NCBI RefSeq assembly: GCF_016718685.1 | Contig: NZ_JADKCX010000097.1 | Span: 1 to 38,616 of the forward strand | Direction of reading: 5' to 3' | DNA: 38,616 nucleotides | From: Haliscomenobacter sp. | GTDB lineage: Bacteria > Bacteroidota > Bacteroidia > Chitinophagales > Saprospiraceae | Shown: one piece after another, positions 1-7,718 of the stretch | Position numbering within the stretch: position 1 is the stretch's first letter | How the letters are laid out: every line of letters starts with the position of its first letter | Program-made: the position numbers and the translations under genes | The notes under the pieces: generated by a model | What the model was told of the DNA's origin: nothing | The model's database searches: none | What the model saw: the letters and a program-made list of their open reading frames with translations, nothing else

Positions 1-920
1 GTATTTGTGACAGGACTGGTTGTTCTGCCTTGTGGTATCCTGACATAAAACTTGTCGGTTGCGATTACCGATCCAGTAAGGTGAGCTCCGCCTGCCGTTG
101 TTTCTCCGACAATAGTTGCACGCCCTAGTTGCTTCAGTTGGTAGCTGAATGCTTCGGCAGCTGAAAAAGTTTGCTTACTGGTCAGTATGTACAAAGCTAC
201 CTCAGGTCTTCGGGTCCCTGGTACGTAGGGCAATGTCCAGGATTGAGTCAGCTCATTTTTAGGGCGATTGAAGTGGTCAGCCAGATGTATTGGCTCGGAT
301 GAAAAAAAATAGCTTGCCAGCAGTTGAACCATCCATGGTGAACCACCATCATTTTGGCGAAGGTCCACGATAATTGCCTTTGTATTGCTGAGAAAATGCA
401 TGGCTGCAGTTAAAGTTTCACCCCCATATTTAGGGTCAACGAACTCCCTTACATCCAAATAGCCAATATTGCCGTCCAGAATTTTAACTTCTCTGAATCC
501 ATAATTGTCACGCTGCAAGTGTTTGACCAACTCTTTGTTCCACTCGGCTTCCTCATTCGCCCGGTCTTCGGCTGTTGAAGTCCGTTCCCGGGCAATGATT
601 GAAGGGTTGTAAACGACCATCAAGTGTTTGTCTTTGCTCACTGACTGAAGGTCATTGGTAAGTTGACGAGCAAACTCAGCAGGATTGACCAAGGCATGAT
701 ACTTGCCTTCGGTCAAATTTTGTTTGAGCCTTTTTGACATTTCAGCGGCGTGCTCTGGAAACACGTAATTGCCCTGAAGTTTAAGGTTGATAGAGTCTAT
801 AGTAAGGGCCATTTCTGCTCTACTCAATTTCGGTTCGCCTGTTTGAGCAGCTAGTTCCTGATTTTGAAAAAGCAGGAAAATATAGAAAATACTTAGAATC
901 AATAATTTAAGATTGACCAT
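1..920 (-). CDS. S41 family peptidase (IRBP/C-terminal processing type), 3' end cut off by window edge
   Basis: This is a secreted serine peptidase of family S41. About 306 codons are present before the left edge, and the C-terminus is missing. The start at 920 is chosen because it gives a clear Sec signal peptide (MVNLKLLILSIF..., cleavage near LAAQ). An N-terminal helical region of the type found in IRBP-like S41 proteins follows. The conserved peptidase core contains 'AIIVDLRQNDGGSP' near residue 182 and 'TSKQTFSAAEAFSY', with the likely catalytic Ser at about residue 243. 'VGETTAGGAH' follows, as in family members. Such enzymes are usually periplasmic or outer-membrane-associated and degrade peptides or damaged proteins; the substrate cannot be read from the sequence. 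The frame stays open upstream to an ATG at 1028, but that extension is a relic of another gene, so I reject it as the start. Confidence 0.9.
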   Translation of the reverse strand, partial: MVNLKLLILSIFYIFLLFQNQELAAQTGEPKLSRAEMALTIDSINLKLQGNYVFPEHAAEMSKRLKQNLTEGKYHALVNPAEFARQLTNDLQSVSKDKHLMVVYNPSIIARERTSTAEDRANEEAEWNKELVKHLQRDNYGFREVKILDGNIGYLDVREFVDPKYGGETLTAAMHFLSNTKAIIVDLRQNDGGSPWMVQLLASYFFSSEPIHLADHFNRPKNELTQSWTLPYVPGTRRPEVALYILTSKQTFSAAEAFSYQLKQLGRATIVGETTAGGAHLTGSVIATDKFYVRIPQGRTTSPVTN

Positions 921-959
921 CTTGATTGTTTGTTGTTGAGTATAACGTTCTACGTGTAG

Positions 960-1028
960 GTCCGCATATTTGTCATTGACCAACCAACCACGGCCGTGGA
1001 TGAACACGTGCAGAGGTGATTTACCCAT
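960..1028 (-). pseudogene. Fragment of an alpha/beta-hydrolase (esterase) gene, 23 codons
   Basis: The translation contains 'FIHGRGWLVNDKYAD', which matches 'FIHGGGWLVNDKYAD' of the alpha/beta hydrolase at 3664..4561. The DNA is also clearly similar over about 65 bases. It covers only the oxyanion-hole segment, with the second Gly of HGGG changed to Arg. No other part of the hydrolase is found around it. It lies in frame with, and 36 codons upstream of, the S41 peptidase start. I read it as a residue of a duplicated or deleted paralogue. Confidence 0.7.
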
Positions 1029-1115
1029 GGTACAAAAGCGACTACAATGGGAGCACGGATGACTCGGGTTTGGCGGATTTCCAAGGATCTCAATTTACGA
1101 ACAAATGAATCCGTT

Positions 1116-1532
1116 CTAAGCCATTTTTTTTCTTAATTCTTTCGACATGAATTTTATAAACCTCTCCTTATCTTTTTTACCTGCTTCGATAGTTGTCTTA
1201 ATCTCATCTGGAATGACAAAGTATTTATCAGCCCACAAATGAATTTCAACCAAAATGGGTAATAAATCAATCCCCTTTTGAGTAAGCCTGTATAAGATTT
1301 TTGCTTTGCTATCAGGATGGTCTAATTTTTTAATAACCTCATTTTCTTCAAGAATGTGTAGCCTTGAAGCCAGGATATTGGTTGCAATCCCTTCTGGTGA
1401 CTTCAAAAAATCCCCATAAGTACATTTATCCGTAAACATCAAGTCTCTGATTATTAGCAACGACCATTTGTCTCCCCATATATCAAGGGAGCAACTAATT
1501 GGACATTCTGACCTTTTTCTTGACTGTGACAT
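1116..1532 (-). CDS. HxlR family winged-helix transcriptional regulator
   Basis: A 138-residue regulator with the HxlR signature near the N-terminus: 'CPISCSLDIWGDKWSLLIIR' (residues about 10-29), then the recognition-helix region 'GIATNILASRLHILEENEVI' and the wing 'YRLTQKGIDLLP'. HxlR proteins are dimeric winged-helix DNA binders that often control adjacent oxidoreductase genes and respond to electrophiles or redox state through an N-terminal Cys. A Cys is present here in that position, but redox sensing is an inference. The gene is divergent from the SDR gene at 1645, and two palindromes in the 112-base gap are obvious candidate operators. Length is normal for the family. Confidence 0.93.
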   Translation of the reverse strand: MSQSRKRSECPISCSLDIWGDKWSLLIIRDLMFTDKCTYGDFLKSPEGIATNILASRLHILEENEVIKKLDHPDSKAKILYRLTQKGIDLLPILVEIHLWADKYFVIPDEIKTTIEAGKKDKERFIKFMSKELRKKMA

Positions 1533-1558
1533 AATTTTAACATTTTTTTAACACAATC

Positions 1559-1610
1559 AACTTGCAATTTGCAAGTTGATTATGTCATCTTTGCACTTGC
1601 GAATTGCAAG
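1559..1610. promoter_or_regulatory. Paired palindromic operator between HxlR gene and SDR gene
   Basis: Two related palindromes lie in the divergent promoter region. At 1559-1577 there is a 19-base perfect palindrome with core CTTGCAATTTGCAAG. At 1596-1610 the near-identical CTTGCGAATTGCAAG occurs. Their centres are 35 bases apart, which puts them on nearly the same helix face. A -7-like CATCTTTG (1586-1593; consensus TAnnTTTG) lies between them, and TTG at 1562-1564 is 21 bases upstream of it. This fits autoregulation and control of the SDR gene by the HxlR protein. Confidence 0.7.
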
Positions 1611-1644
1611 CAAATTTACAAGCTAATCTTTTAATTCAAAAGAA

Positions 1645-2445
1645 ATGAAAAAAAATATTTTAGTAACAGGTGCGTCTTCGGGCTTTGGTTTGTTGGTCGC
1701 AAACGAGTTACACAGTAAGGGCTACAATGTAATAGGTACAAGTCGTAACCCAGAAAAGTATGCATCAATGTTGCCCTTCAAGATGATAGCATTAGACCTT
1801 GATTCAGAACAATCAATAAACACTTTGCCAGAAAGAATTTTCAAGGAAATACCTCAGTTGGATATTCTTATTAACAATGCTGGTTTTTTAGTTTCTGGTA
1901 TTGCAGAAGAAACGCCCATTGAGTTAGGTAGGCAACAATTGGAAACTAACTTTTGGGGAACTATCAAGGTAACTAACGCTGTATTGCCCTATTTTAGAAA
2001 ACAAAAATTTGGCAAAATAATAACTGTAGGTTCAATTGTTGGACTTGTATCATTTCCCAATGCTGCTTACTATGCAGCTTCAAAACATGCATTGGAAGGG
2101 TATTTTAAATCATTACGTTACGAATTGGATGAGTTTAATATAAGCGTCTCTATGATTGAACCTTCGGCTTTTAAAACAAACATTGTAGATAATTCTTCTT
2201 CAACTTTAAAGAAGATTGAAGATTACAATACGTTAAGGAAAAAAATTGAAAAGTTCACTGTCAACCTGGTAGAACAAGCTGAAGACCCTGCAATTGTTGC
2301 AGAAAAAGTGCTTAAAGTAGTTCAAGTGGACAAGCCTAAATTCAGGAACATTGTTGGTAAGGGCACTACTGCATTGATTAATCTGCAGCACTTTGCGTAT
2401 GGGATTTTAGAAAAAGGAGTCCTCAAAAAATTAAACAAGGCTTAA
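1645..2445 (+). CDS. SDR family NAD(P)-dependent oxidoreductase
   Basis: A 266-residue classical short-chain dehydrogenase/reductase. The cofactor-binding TGASSGFG is at residues 8-15 and NNAG at 77-80. The catalytic Ser is at 130 (VGS), and Tyr143 and Lys147 form the YxxxK site in 'YYAASKHALEG'. Length is typical. It starts 112 bases from the divergent HxlR gene and is followed by the MDR oxidoreductase at 2516, so the two probably form a regulated pair that reduces or oxidises a carbonyl compound. 'TSRNP' after the second strand (a basic residue at the cofactor-selecting position) suggests NADPH preference. The substrate is unknown. Confidence 0.93.
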   Translation: MKKNILVTGASSGFGLLVANELHSKGYNVIGTSRNPEKYASMLPFKMIALDLDSEQSINTLPERIFKEIPQLDILINNAGFLVSGIAEETPIELGRQQLETNFWGTIKVTNAVLPYFRKQKFGKIITVGSIVGLVSFPNAAYYAASKHALEGYFKSLRYELDEFNISVSMIEPSAFKTNIVDNSSSTLKKIEDYNTLRKKIEKFTVNLVEQAEDPAIVAEKVLKVVQVDKPKFRNIVGKGTTALINLQHFAYGILEKGVLKKLNKA

Positions 2446-2515
2446 AATAAAATAAAAATTAAAAAATGACATCACAGAATTCGTGTTACGTAACATCCTC
2501 AAAAAAAACAATGTT

Positions 2516-3517
2516 ATGAAAGCATTTATTGCGAATCGCTACGGCAAAAAAGAAAAATTACAACTGACTGAAATAGAAGAACCAGTTGTAAAAGAAATGG
2601 ATGTACTGGTACAAATACATTCAGCAGGTGTGAACCTTTTAGATGTAAAGGTCAAAAACGGCGAATTTAAACTCATTTTGTCCTATAAAACTCCATTCAC
2701 TTTGGGGCATGATGTGGCAGGTGTTGTAACGAAAGTGGGTTCAAAAGTCAGTAGGTTCAAAGTAGGCGACGAAGTTTATGCAAGACCTGCTGACTATAGC
2801 ATAGGTACGTTTGCTGAATGGATAGCAATTAATGAAAAAGATGTGGCGAGGAAGCCACAAAATATTTCTATGGAGGAGGCTGCCTCTATTCCATTGGTTG
2901 GTTTAACGGCTTGGCAAGCTCTTGTCGAAAAAGCAAATCTGCAAAAGGGGCAAAAAGTTTTCATTCAAGCAGGTTCGGGCGGTGTCGGTACATTTGCCAT
3001 TCAGTTGGCGAAACATTTGGGTGCTACAGTGGCTACAACAACAAGTACTGCAAATATTGATATGGTAAAAAGTTTGGGTGCTGACATTGTCATTGATTAC
3101 AAAAATGAGGATTTTGAAACCATCCTAAAAAATTACGATGTAGTGCTGAATAGTCAAGACACAAAAACACTGGAAAAGTCGCTACGAATTTTAAAACCAA
3201 ATGGAAAAATTATTTCTATCTCAGGTCCACCTGACCCCTATTTTGGGCAAGAAATTAATGCGAATTGGTTTTTGAAAATTGTTTTGAAAGTTTTGAGTGC
3301 CAACATTAGGAAAAAAGCAAAACGACTTGGCGTTAACTTTTCTTTTCTTTTTATGCGGGCACAAGGAGAACAATTGAGCCAAATTACAAAGCTCATAGAG
3401 TCAAATTTCATAAAACCTGTTGTGGATAAAGTGTTTCCTTTTGAACAAACCAATGAAGCGATGTCTTATGTGGAAACGGGTCGTGCAAAAGGGAAAGTTG
3501 TCGTCAGCGTAAAATAG
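2516..3517 (+). CDS. NAD(P)-dependent alcohol dehydrogenase / quinone oxidoreductase-like (MDR, zinc-independent)
   Basis: A medium-chain dehydrogenase/reductase of 333 residues from the ATG at 2516. An in-frame GTG at 2483 would add 11 unconvincing residues, so I prefer 2516. A GroES-like N-terminal domain contains 'GVNLLDVKVKNGEF' and 'LGHDVAGVVTKVG'. The Rossmann motif 'AGSGGVGTFAIQLAKHLGA' follows, then 'GADIVIDYK'. The structural-zinc cysteines of true alcohol dehydrogenases are absent, as in the quinone-oxidoreductase/enoyl-reductase branch. The C-terminal 'AMSYVETGRAKGKVVVSV' is characteristic. It follows the SDR gene by 70 bases, and joint control by the HxlR regulator is likely. A 17-codon frame at 2466-2519 ends in an ATGA overlap with this start. 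Confidence 0.92.
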   Translation: MKAFIANRYGKKEKLQLTEIEEPVVKEMDVLVQIHSAGVNLLDVKVKNGEFKLILSYKTPFTLGHDVAGVVTKVGSKVSRFKVGDEVYARPADYSIGTFAEWIAINEKDVARKPQNISMEEAASIPLVGLTAWQALVEKANLQKGQKVFIQAGSGGVGTFAIQLAKHLGATVATTTSTANIDMVKSLGADIVIDYKNEDFETILKNYDVVLNSQDTKTLEKSLRILKPNGKIISISGPPDPYFGQEINANWFLKIVLKVLSANIRKKAKRLGVNFSFLFMRAQGEQLSQITKLIESNFIKPVVDKVFPFEQTNEAMSYVETGRAKGKVVVSVK

Positions 3518-3663
3518 ATTACCTGACTGACTTGACTTGTAATAGTCACGACTTGATCCGAAAATTTCACAGTCAAGTATTGAATTGGTGATCTCTGGTG
3601 CCCTTTTTGTTTTTCCACCCTTGCGGCGTTATGGTGGAGGTTTTGAAGAAAGCACACAAGTTC

Positions 3664-4561
3664 CTATTGCAAGTACAGTTTCAAAAACTCCAGCACCTTC
3701 TCCCGAACCCCCTCCACATCAAACATCACCCCATAATGCGGCGCATCCTTCACAATGATCAATTCATTTTTCACCCCCTTCACCGTGAGCCAGCCACTCA
3801 GCAGTTTGGATTGCTGATAAGGTACACTTTCGTCCTTTTCGCCGTGAATGATCAAAAAGGGCGGATCGTTTTTGTCCACATAAGTTGCTGGGCTGGCGAT
3901 TTTGGCCAGGTCAGGTCTATCCAAGGGGGCGGCACCCAGTAGAATACTTTCGGGTGATTTGGGGTCTTCGCTGCTTTTTAATGCAATCAGTTCCGAGGGG
4001 CCGTAAAAGTCAACTACTGCTTTGAAATTGAATTTTTTGGAAGAACCGGGAGCAAAAAAGGCGGCCACCTTATTGTTTTTCGACAAGCCTTGCAGCGAGG
4101 CTAAATGCCCACCAGCAGAAAAACCCATTAGGGCGATGCGGGATTTGTCCAGACCATACTTTTCGGCATTGTCATAGAGGAAGGATACTGCGCGGTTGCA
4201 ATCCTGAATTTGGGCGGGAAATACGGACTGGGTGCTCCAGCGGTAGTCGATCGAAGCAATGGCAATGCCCTGATTGAGGATGGCGGACAAGGGTATTGCC
4301 CATGTAACCCATGTCGGCGTATTTGTCGTTGACCAACCAGCCACCGCCGTGGATGAACACGAGTAAGGGGCATTTACCACTGGTATTGGCCGGAAGATAA
4401 ATGTCGAGGAGGTGCTTTTTCAGGGTGTCGTTTTGATAAGGGATGTTGTTGTGGATGATGGTGTTTGGGGGTAGGAGATGGGCTTTGGGGTTTTGGTTTT
4501 GTGCAAAAAGGAAATTTGAAAATAGAATCAGGAAAGCCCAATGGCAGTTGCTTTTTATCAT
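3664..4561 (-). CDS. Secreted alpha/beta hydrolase (esterase/lipase), frame broken once
   Basis: About 298 residues if one base is removed. The signal peptide 'MIKSNCHWAFLILFSNFLFA' starts at 4561. The oxyanion-hole motif HGGGW follows, then the nucleophile elbow 'MGFSAGGH' (GxSxG), Asp in 'IHGEKDESVP' and His in 'KDAPHYG', which complete the catalytic triad. This is the BD-FAE/carboxylesterase type often found next to glycosidase genes, where it may deacylate polysaccharides; that role is inferred. The frame runs 4561 to about 4289 and continues in another frame to 3664. Dropping C4288 (plus strand) joins 'GNTL' to 'SAILNQGIAIAS' cleanly. All active-site residues survive, so a sequencing error or very recent mutation is likely. 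Confidence 0.82.
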
Positions 4562-4682
4562 GTTTTATTGTTTTGGATTGGGCTGTGCCCAATCGTTTTT
4601 GATAACCGCGTCATCCGTTCTCCCATTCATGTCGCTTTATGCCGATAGTTATGAGCAGTGAAAAGTAATACCAAGCATTTTT

Positions 4683-4910
4683 GCAGCTTCGCTGCTTTAA
4701 TTTAACCACGACATACACGACGACACTACGTTTATGCGCTTCGCGCTTTTTGAGGCTTCGCCTCTCTTTGCTAAAAGCGACGCAATTGGAAAACGGATGA
4801 AACGGATTTAACGGATGAGAACGGATTTTGACTCGCCTTCGGCTCGTCCTTATCCGCCGCAGGCGGAAAAAATCCGTTTTTATCCGTTTAGTCCGTTTCA
4901 TCCGTTTTCC
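4683..4910. repeat. Composite palindromic intergenic element
   Basis: Three small perfect hairpins with TTC loops come first: GCAGC-TTC-GCTGC (4683-4695), GCGC-TTC-GCGC (4736-4746) and GAGGC-TTC-GCCTC (4752-4764). A long imperfect palindrome follows, with arms of about 43 bases at 4788-4830 and 4868-4910. Each arm is built from repeats of ACGGAT or its complement ATCCGT. The loop between the arms holds two more hairpins, GCC-TTC-GGC (4835-4843) and CCGCC-GCA-GGCGG (4854-4866). There is no coding capacity. It could be a transcribed structured RNA, a REP-like element or a strong terminator. Confidence 0.75.
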
Positions 4911-5061
4911 ATCCTGCCGCTTTGGTTGAATTAAATCGAGCAGCTAAGTTGTGAGCAATTATCATTATTATTTCTTACCACTCTTTGCTAAAGGCATAAA
5001 AAGCCACAGCGAAGCGGGGAGAAAAATGCATTTCGGACTTGTAAGCCTCCGCAAGATAACC

Positions 5062-5190
5062 TTAATTCCGTTGCTTCAACACCACCGGCCCCAACAAACC
5101 CGAAGGCAACAAGGGCGCATTGGCCTGATAAAATGGCATGGTGGTAAAGGTCGTTTTTTGCGCACCCGGCTGAGCATCCCCAATCAAAAC
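5062..5190 (-). pseudogene. C-terminal relic of a secreted glycosidase-like gene
   Basis: A 42-codon stretch ending in TAA reads as protein: 'VLIGDAQPGAQKTTFTTMPF', then 'NAPLLPSGLLGPVVL'. The phrase 'PSGLLGPV' is typical of the last strand of Bacteroidota GH2/GH106-like carbohydrate-active enzymes. Upstream of 5190 the frame becomes nonsense and no start or catalytic domain is present. It sits beside the rhamnosidase gene on the opposite strand, so it is probably the tail of a deleted neighbour in a polysaccharide-use locus. The family assignment is tentative. Apart from this relic and the palindromic element, nothing else is visible between 4602 and 5287. Confidence 0.5.
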
Positions 5191-5287
5191 ACTTTTGTCC
5201 TTTCAGGTTCTAATTTATTAATACCTTCCATCGGCAATTAAACACTGGCTGAGTCCATTTTATCAACTTGCACTTAATCATTTGCTG

Positions 5288-7670
5288 ATGAAAACCCACT
5301 TTATTCAACCTGCCTGCCTGCTTATCCTGTTCTTTTGCAGCATGATTGCACACACCCAGAATATTGCGCCTGCCATTCTGCAAAAACAATGGTCGGCTTC
5401 CTGGATCACCGTTCCCGACGCCACTTCCAATGCTTATGGCGTTTATTTGTTCCGAAAAAACCTGGACTTGGGTAGCAAACCAGCAACATTTGTCATCCAT
5501 ATCTCCGCCGACAATCGCTACAAATTATTCGTCAATGAAAAACTGGTCTCCCTGGGACCAGCCCGTGGGGACCTCAATCACTGGCAATTTGAAACGATCG
5601 ACCTCGCGCCTTATTTACAAAGTGGGAAAAACATCATCGCCGCACAAGTGTGGAATGAAGCAGAATGGCGCCCCGAAGCCCAAATCAGCTTACAAACTGG
5701 CTTCATCGTACAAGCGGCCAATGACGCAGCAAAAGAAATCAATACCAATTCAAGCTGGAAATGTCAACGAGACAGCAGCTTTAGCCCCTTGAGGGTGACC
5801 ATGGCCGCTTATTACGTGTCGGGCCCGGGCGAATTGGTTCAATTGGCAAAACAAGCCAAAAACTGGCAAAGCCTCGATTTTCCGGAAACGGGTTGGAAAA
5901 ATGCAAAAAGTATTTTCGCTGGCAATCCCAAAAACATCCTGGGGCAATACGGTACCCCGAATGCCTGGATGCTCGTCCCTTCCACCTTGCCGCAGATGGA
6001 GTTGAAACCGGAAAGGTTCGCCAAAGTGGCCAGAGCAGAAGGGCTTGAACTGCCCGCTGGATTCCCTCAAACAAAAGTGGAGCTAAGGATTCCCGCCAAT
6101 ACCGTCGCCACGATCCTGCTGGATCAAAACTACCTGACCAACGCTTATCCTGTGCTACAATTCAGCGGGGGCAAGGACGGCAGCATTTCCCTGATGTACG
6201 CCGAGGCTTTATTTACCAAATTTCCAGACAAAGGCAACCGGAATGAAGTAGCTGGCAAACGAGTGATCGGGCGCAAAGACAGTTTACTCCTGGATGGTAG
6301 CCCCAATCAAACGTATACAACCCTGGCATACCGGACGTATCGTTATGTCCAATTGCGGATCATCACCAAAGGAGACCCCCTGATCCTCCACGATGTTTTT
6401 GGCAACTTCACGGGGTATCCCTTCCAATTCAATGCCGCGCTGAATACGGAGCTTCCCGAGATCAATAACATGCTGGAAATCGGTTGGCGCACGGCTCGGC
6501 TTTGTGCAGTGGAAACCTACATGGATTGCCCCTATTACGAACAGTTGCAATACATCGGTGATGCGCGCATCCAGGCGCTGGTGTCTTTGTACAACAGTGG
6601 CGACGATCGGCTTTTGCGCCAGGCGCTCAACCAGATGGATCAATCCCGGCAACCCGAGGGGGTCACCTTTAGCCGACATCCTTCCTATACGCCGCAATAC
6701 ATCCCCACCTTTCTCCCTGTGGTACATCGGGATGCTGCACGATTACAGTCGGTATGGCAAGGACTTGCTTTTTGTCAAAAACAAGCTATCGGGAACGCGG
6801 CAAATTTTGGACTATTTTCGCGGTTTTCAAGCGGCGGATGGTTCTTTGCACAACGTGCCCTACTGGATGTTTACGGATTGGGTGACCGCCAAAGACTGGG
6901 TGGCTGGCCGTGGCCCACTCAGCCAGGACGGCAGTTCAGCGATGCTGGATTTGCAACTGCTGTGGGCCTACCAATTGGCCGCCGATTTGGAAAGCAAAAT
7001 CGGAATAAAAGAATACGCCGCGATCTATCAAGCCCAGGCAATACAACTTAAAAAGACCATTCAAAGCAAATATTGGGATGCCGGTAAAAACCTGTATGGA
7101 GATCGTATGGAAAAAGACCTCTTCTCCCAGCATACCAACGCACTGGCCATCCTTACCGGGATGCTGGAGCCGGTCAAACTACCCGCGTTGGGACAAAAAT
7201 TACTAGCCGATGCCAACCTGGCTCCGGCTTCTATCTATTTCAAATACTACTTGCATCAGGCGCTGGTCAAAGCGGGTATGGGCAATGACTACCTGAAATG
7301 GCTGGACAAGTGGCGCGAAAACATCCAAATGGGGCTGAGCACCTGGGCGGAAACTTCTGAAATCAACACCACTCGCTCCGATTGCCATGCCTGGGGGGCC
7401 AGCCCAAACATCGAGTTTTTTCGCACCATTTTGGGCATCGACAGTGATGGTTTGAATTTTTCCAAGGTAAAAATCCAGCCTCATCTCGGCGACATCAAAA
7501 ACATCAGTGGAAAAATCCCACATCCCAATGGAACCTTGTCCACCAGTTATCGATGGCTGCAAAACAAGTGGGAAATCCAGGTTGATTTACCGCCCAAAAC
7601 CACTGGGACGCTGGTTTGGAAAGGTAAAATTTTGCCTTTGAAAGAAGGCGTGAATAAATTTTCGTTTTAA
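5288..7670 (+). CDS. GH78-type alpha-L-rhamnosidase (secreted), frame broken once
   Basis: About 793 residues after repair of one indel. The start at 5288 gives a signal peptide (MKTHFIQPACLLILFFCSM...). The N-terminal beta-sandwich region includes 'FRKNLDLGSKPATFVIHISA' and 'LVSLGPARGDLNHW', as in rhamnosidase N-domains. The (alpha/alpha)6 catalytic domain contains 'YMDCPYYEQLQYIGDARIQA', the equivalent of the general-acid loop, and 'TWAETSEINTTRSDCHAWGA', which carries the second catalytic Glu and the SxCHAW motif. A C-terminal beta-domain follows. Such enzymes release rhamnose from pectin-, ulvan- or glycoside-type substrates. The frame shifts at the TTT of 6710-6712: reading TT gives 'PTFSLWYIGMLHDY' without interruption. 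The YYEQLQYIGD variant belongs to a rhamnosidase-related subgroup, so the exact substrate is uncertain. Confidence 0.85.
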
Positions 7671-7718
7671 TCGTTACTTAGAGCATGTCTAAATTTTTTT
7701 CAATAAACCTGTACGGAT

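Noticed and set aside
921..1028. N-terminal extension of the S41 peptidase to the ATG at 1028
   Set aside because: The frame is open, but the extension is a fragment of another gene and would bury the signal peptide that begins at 920.
3598..3942. Plus-strand open frame opposite the esterase
   Set aside because: It is the antisense of conserved esterase sequence with its catalytic His and Asp region.
4951..5241. Plus-strand open frame of about 96 codons in the gap
   Set aside because: Its composition is not protein-like, and the minus strand of the same stretch holds a convincing glycosidase tail.
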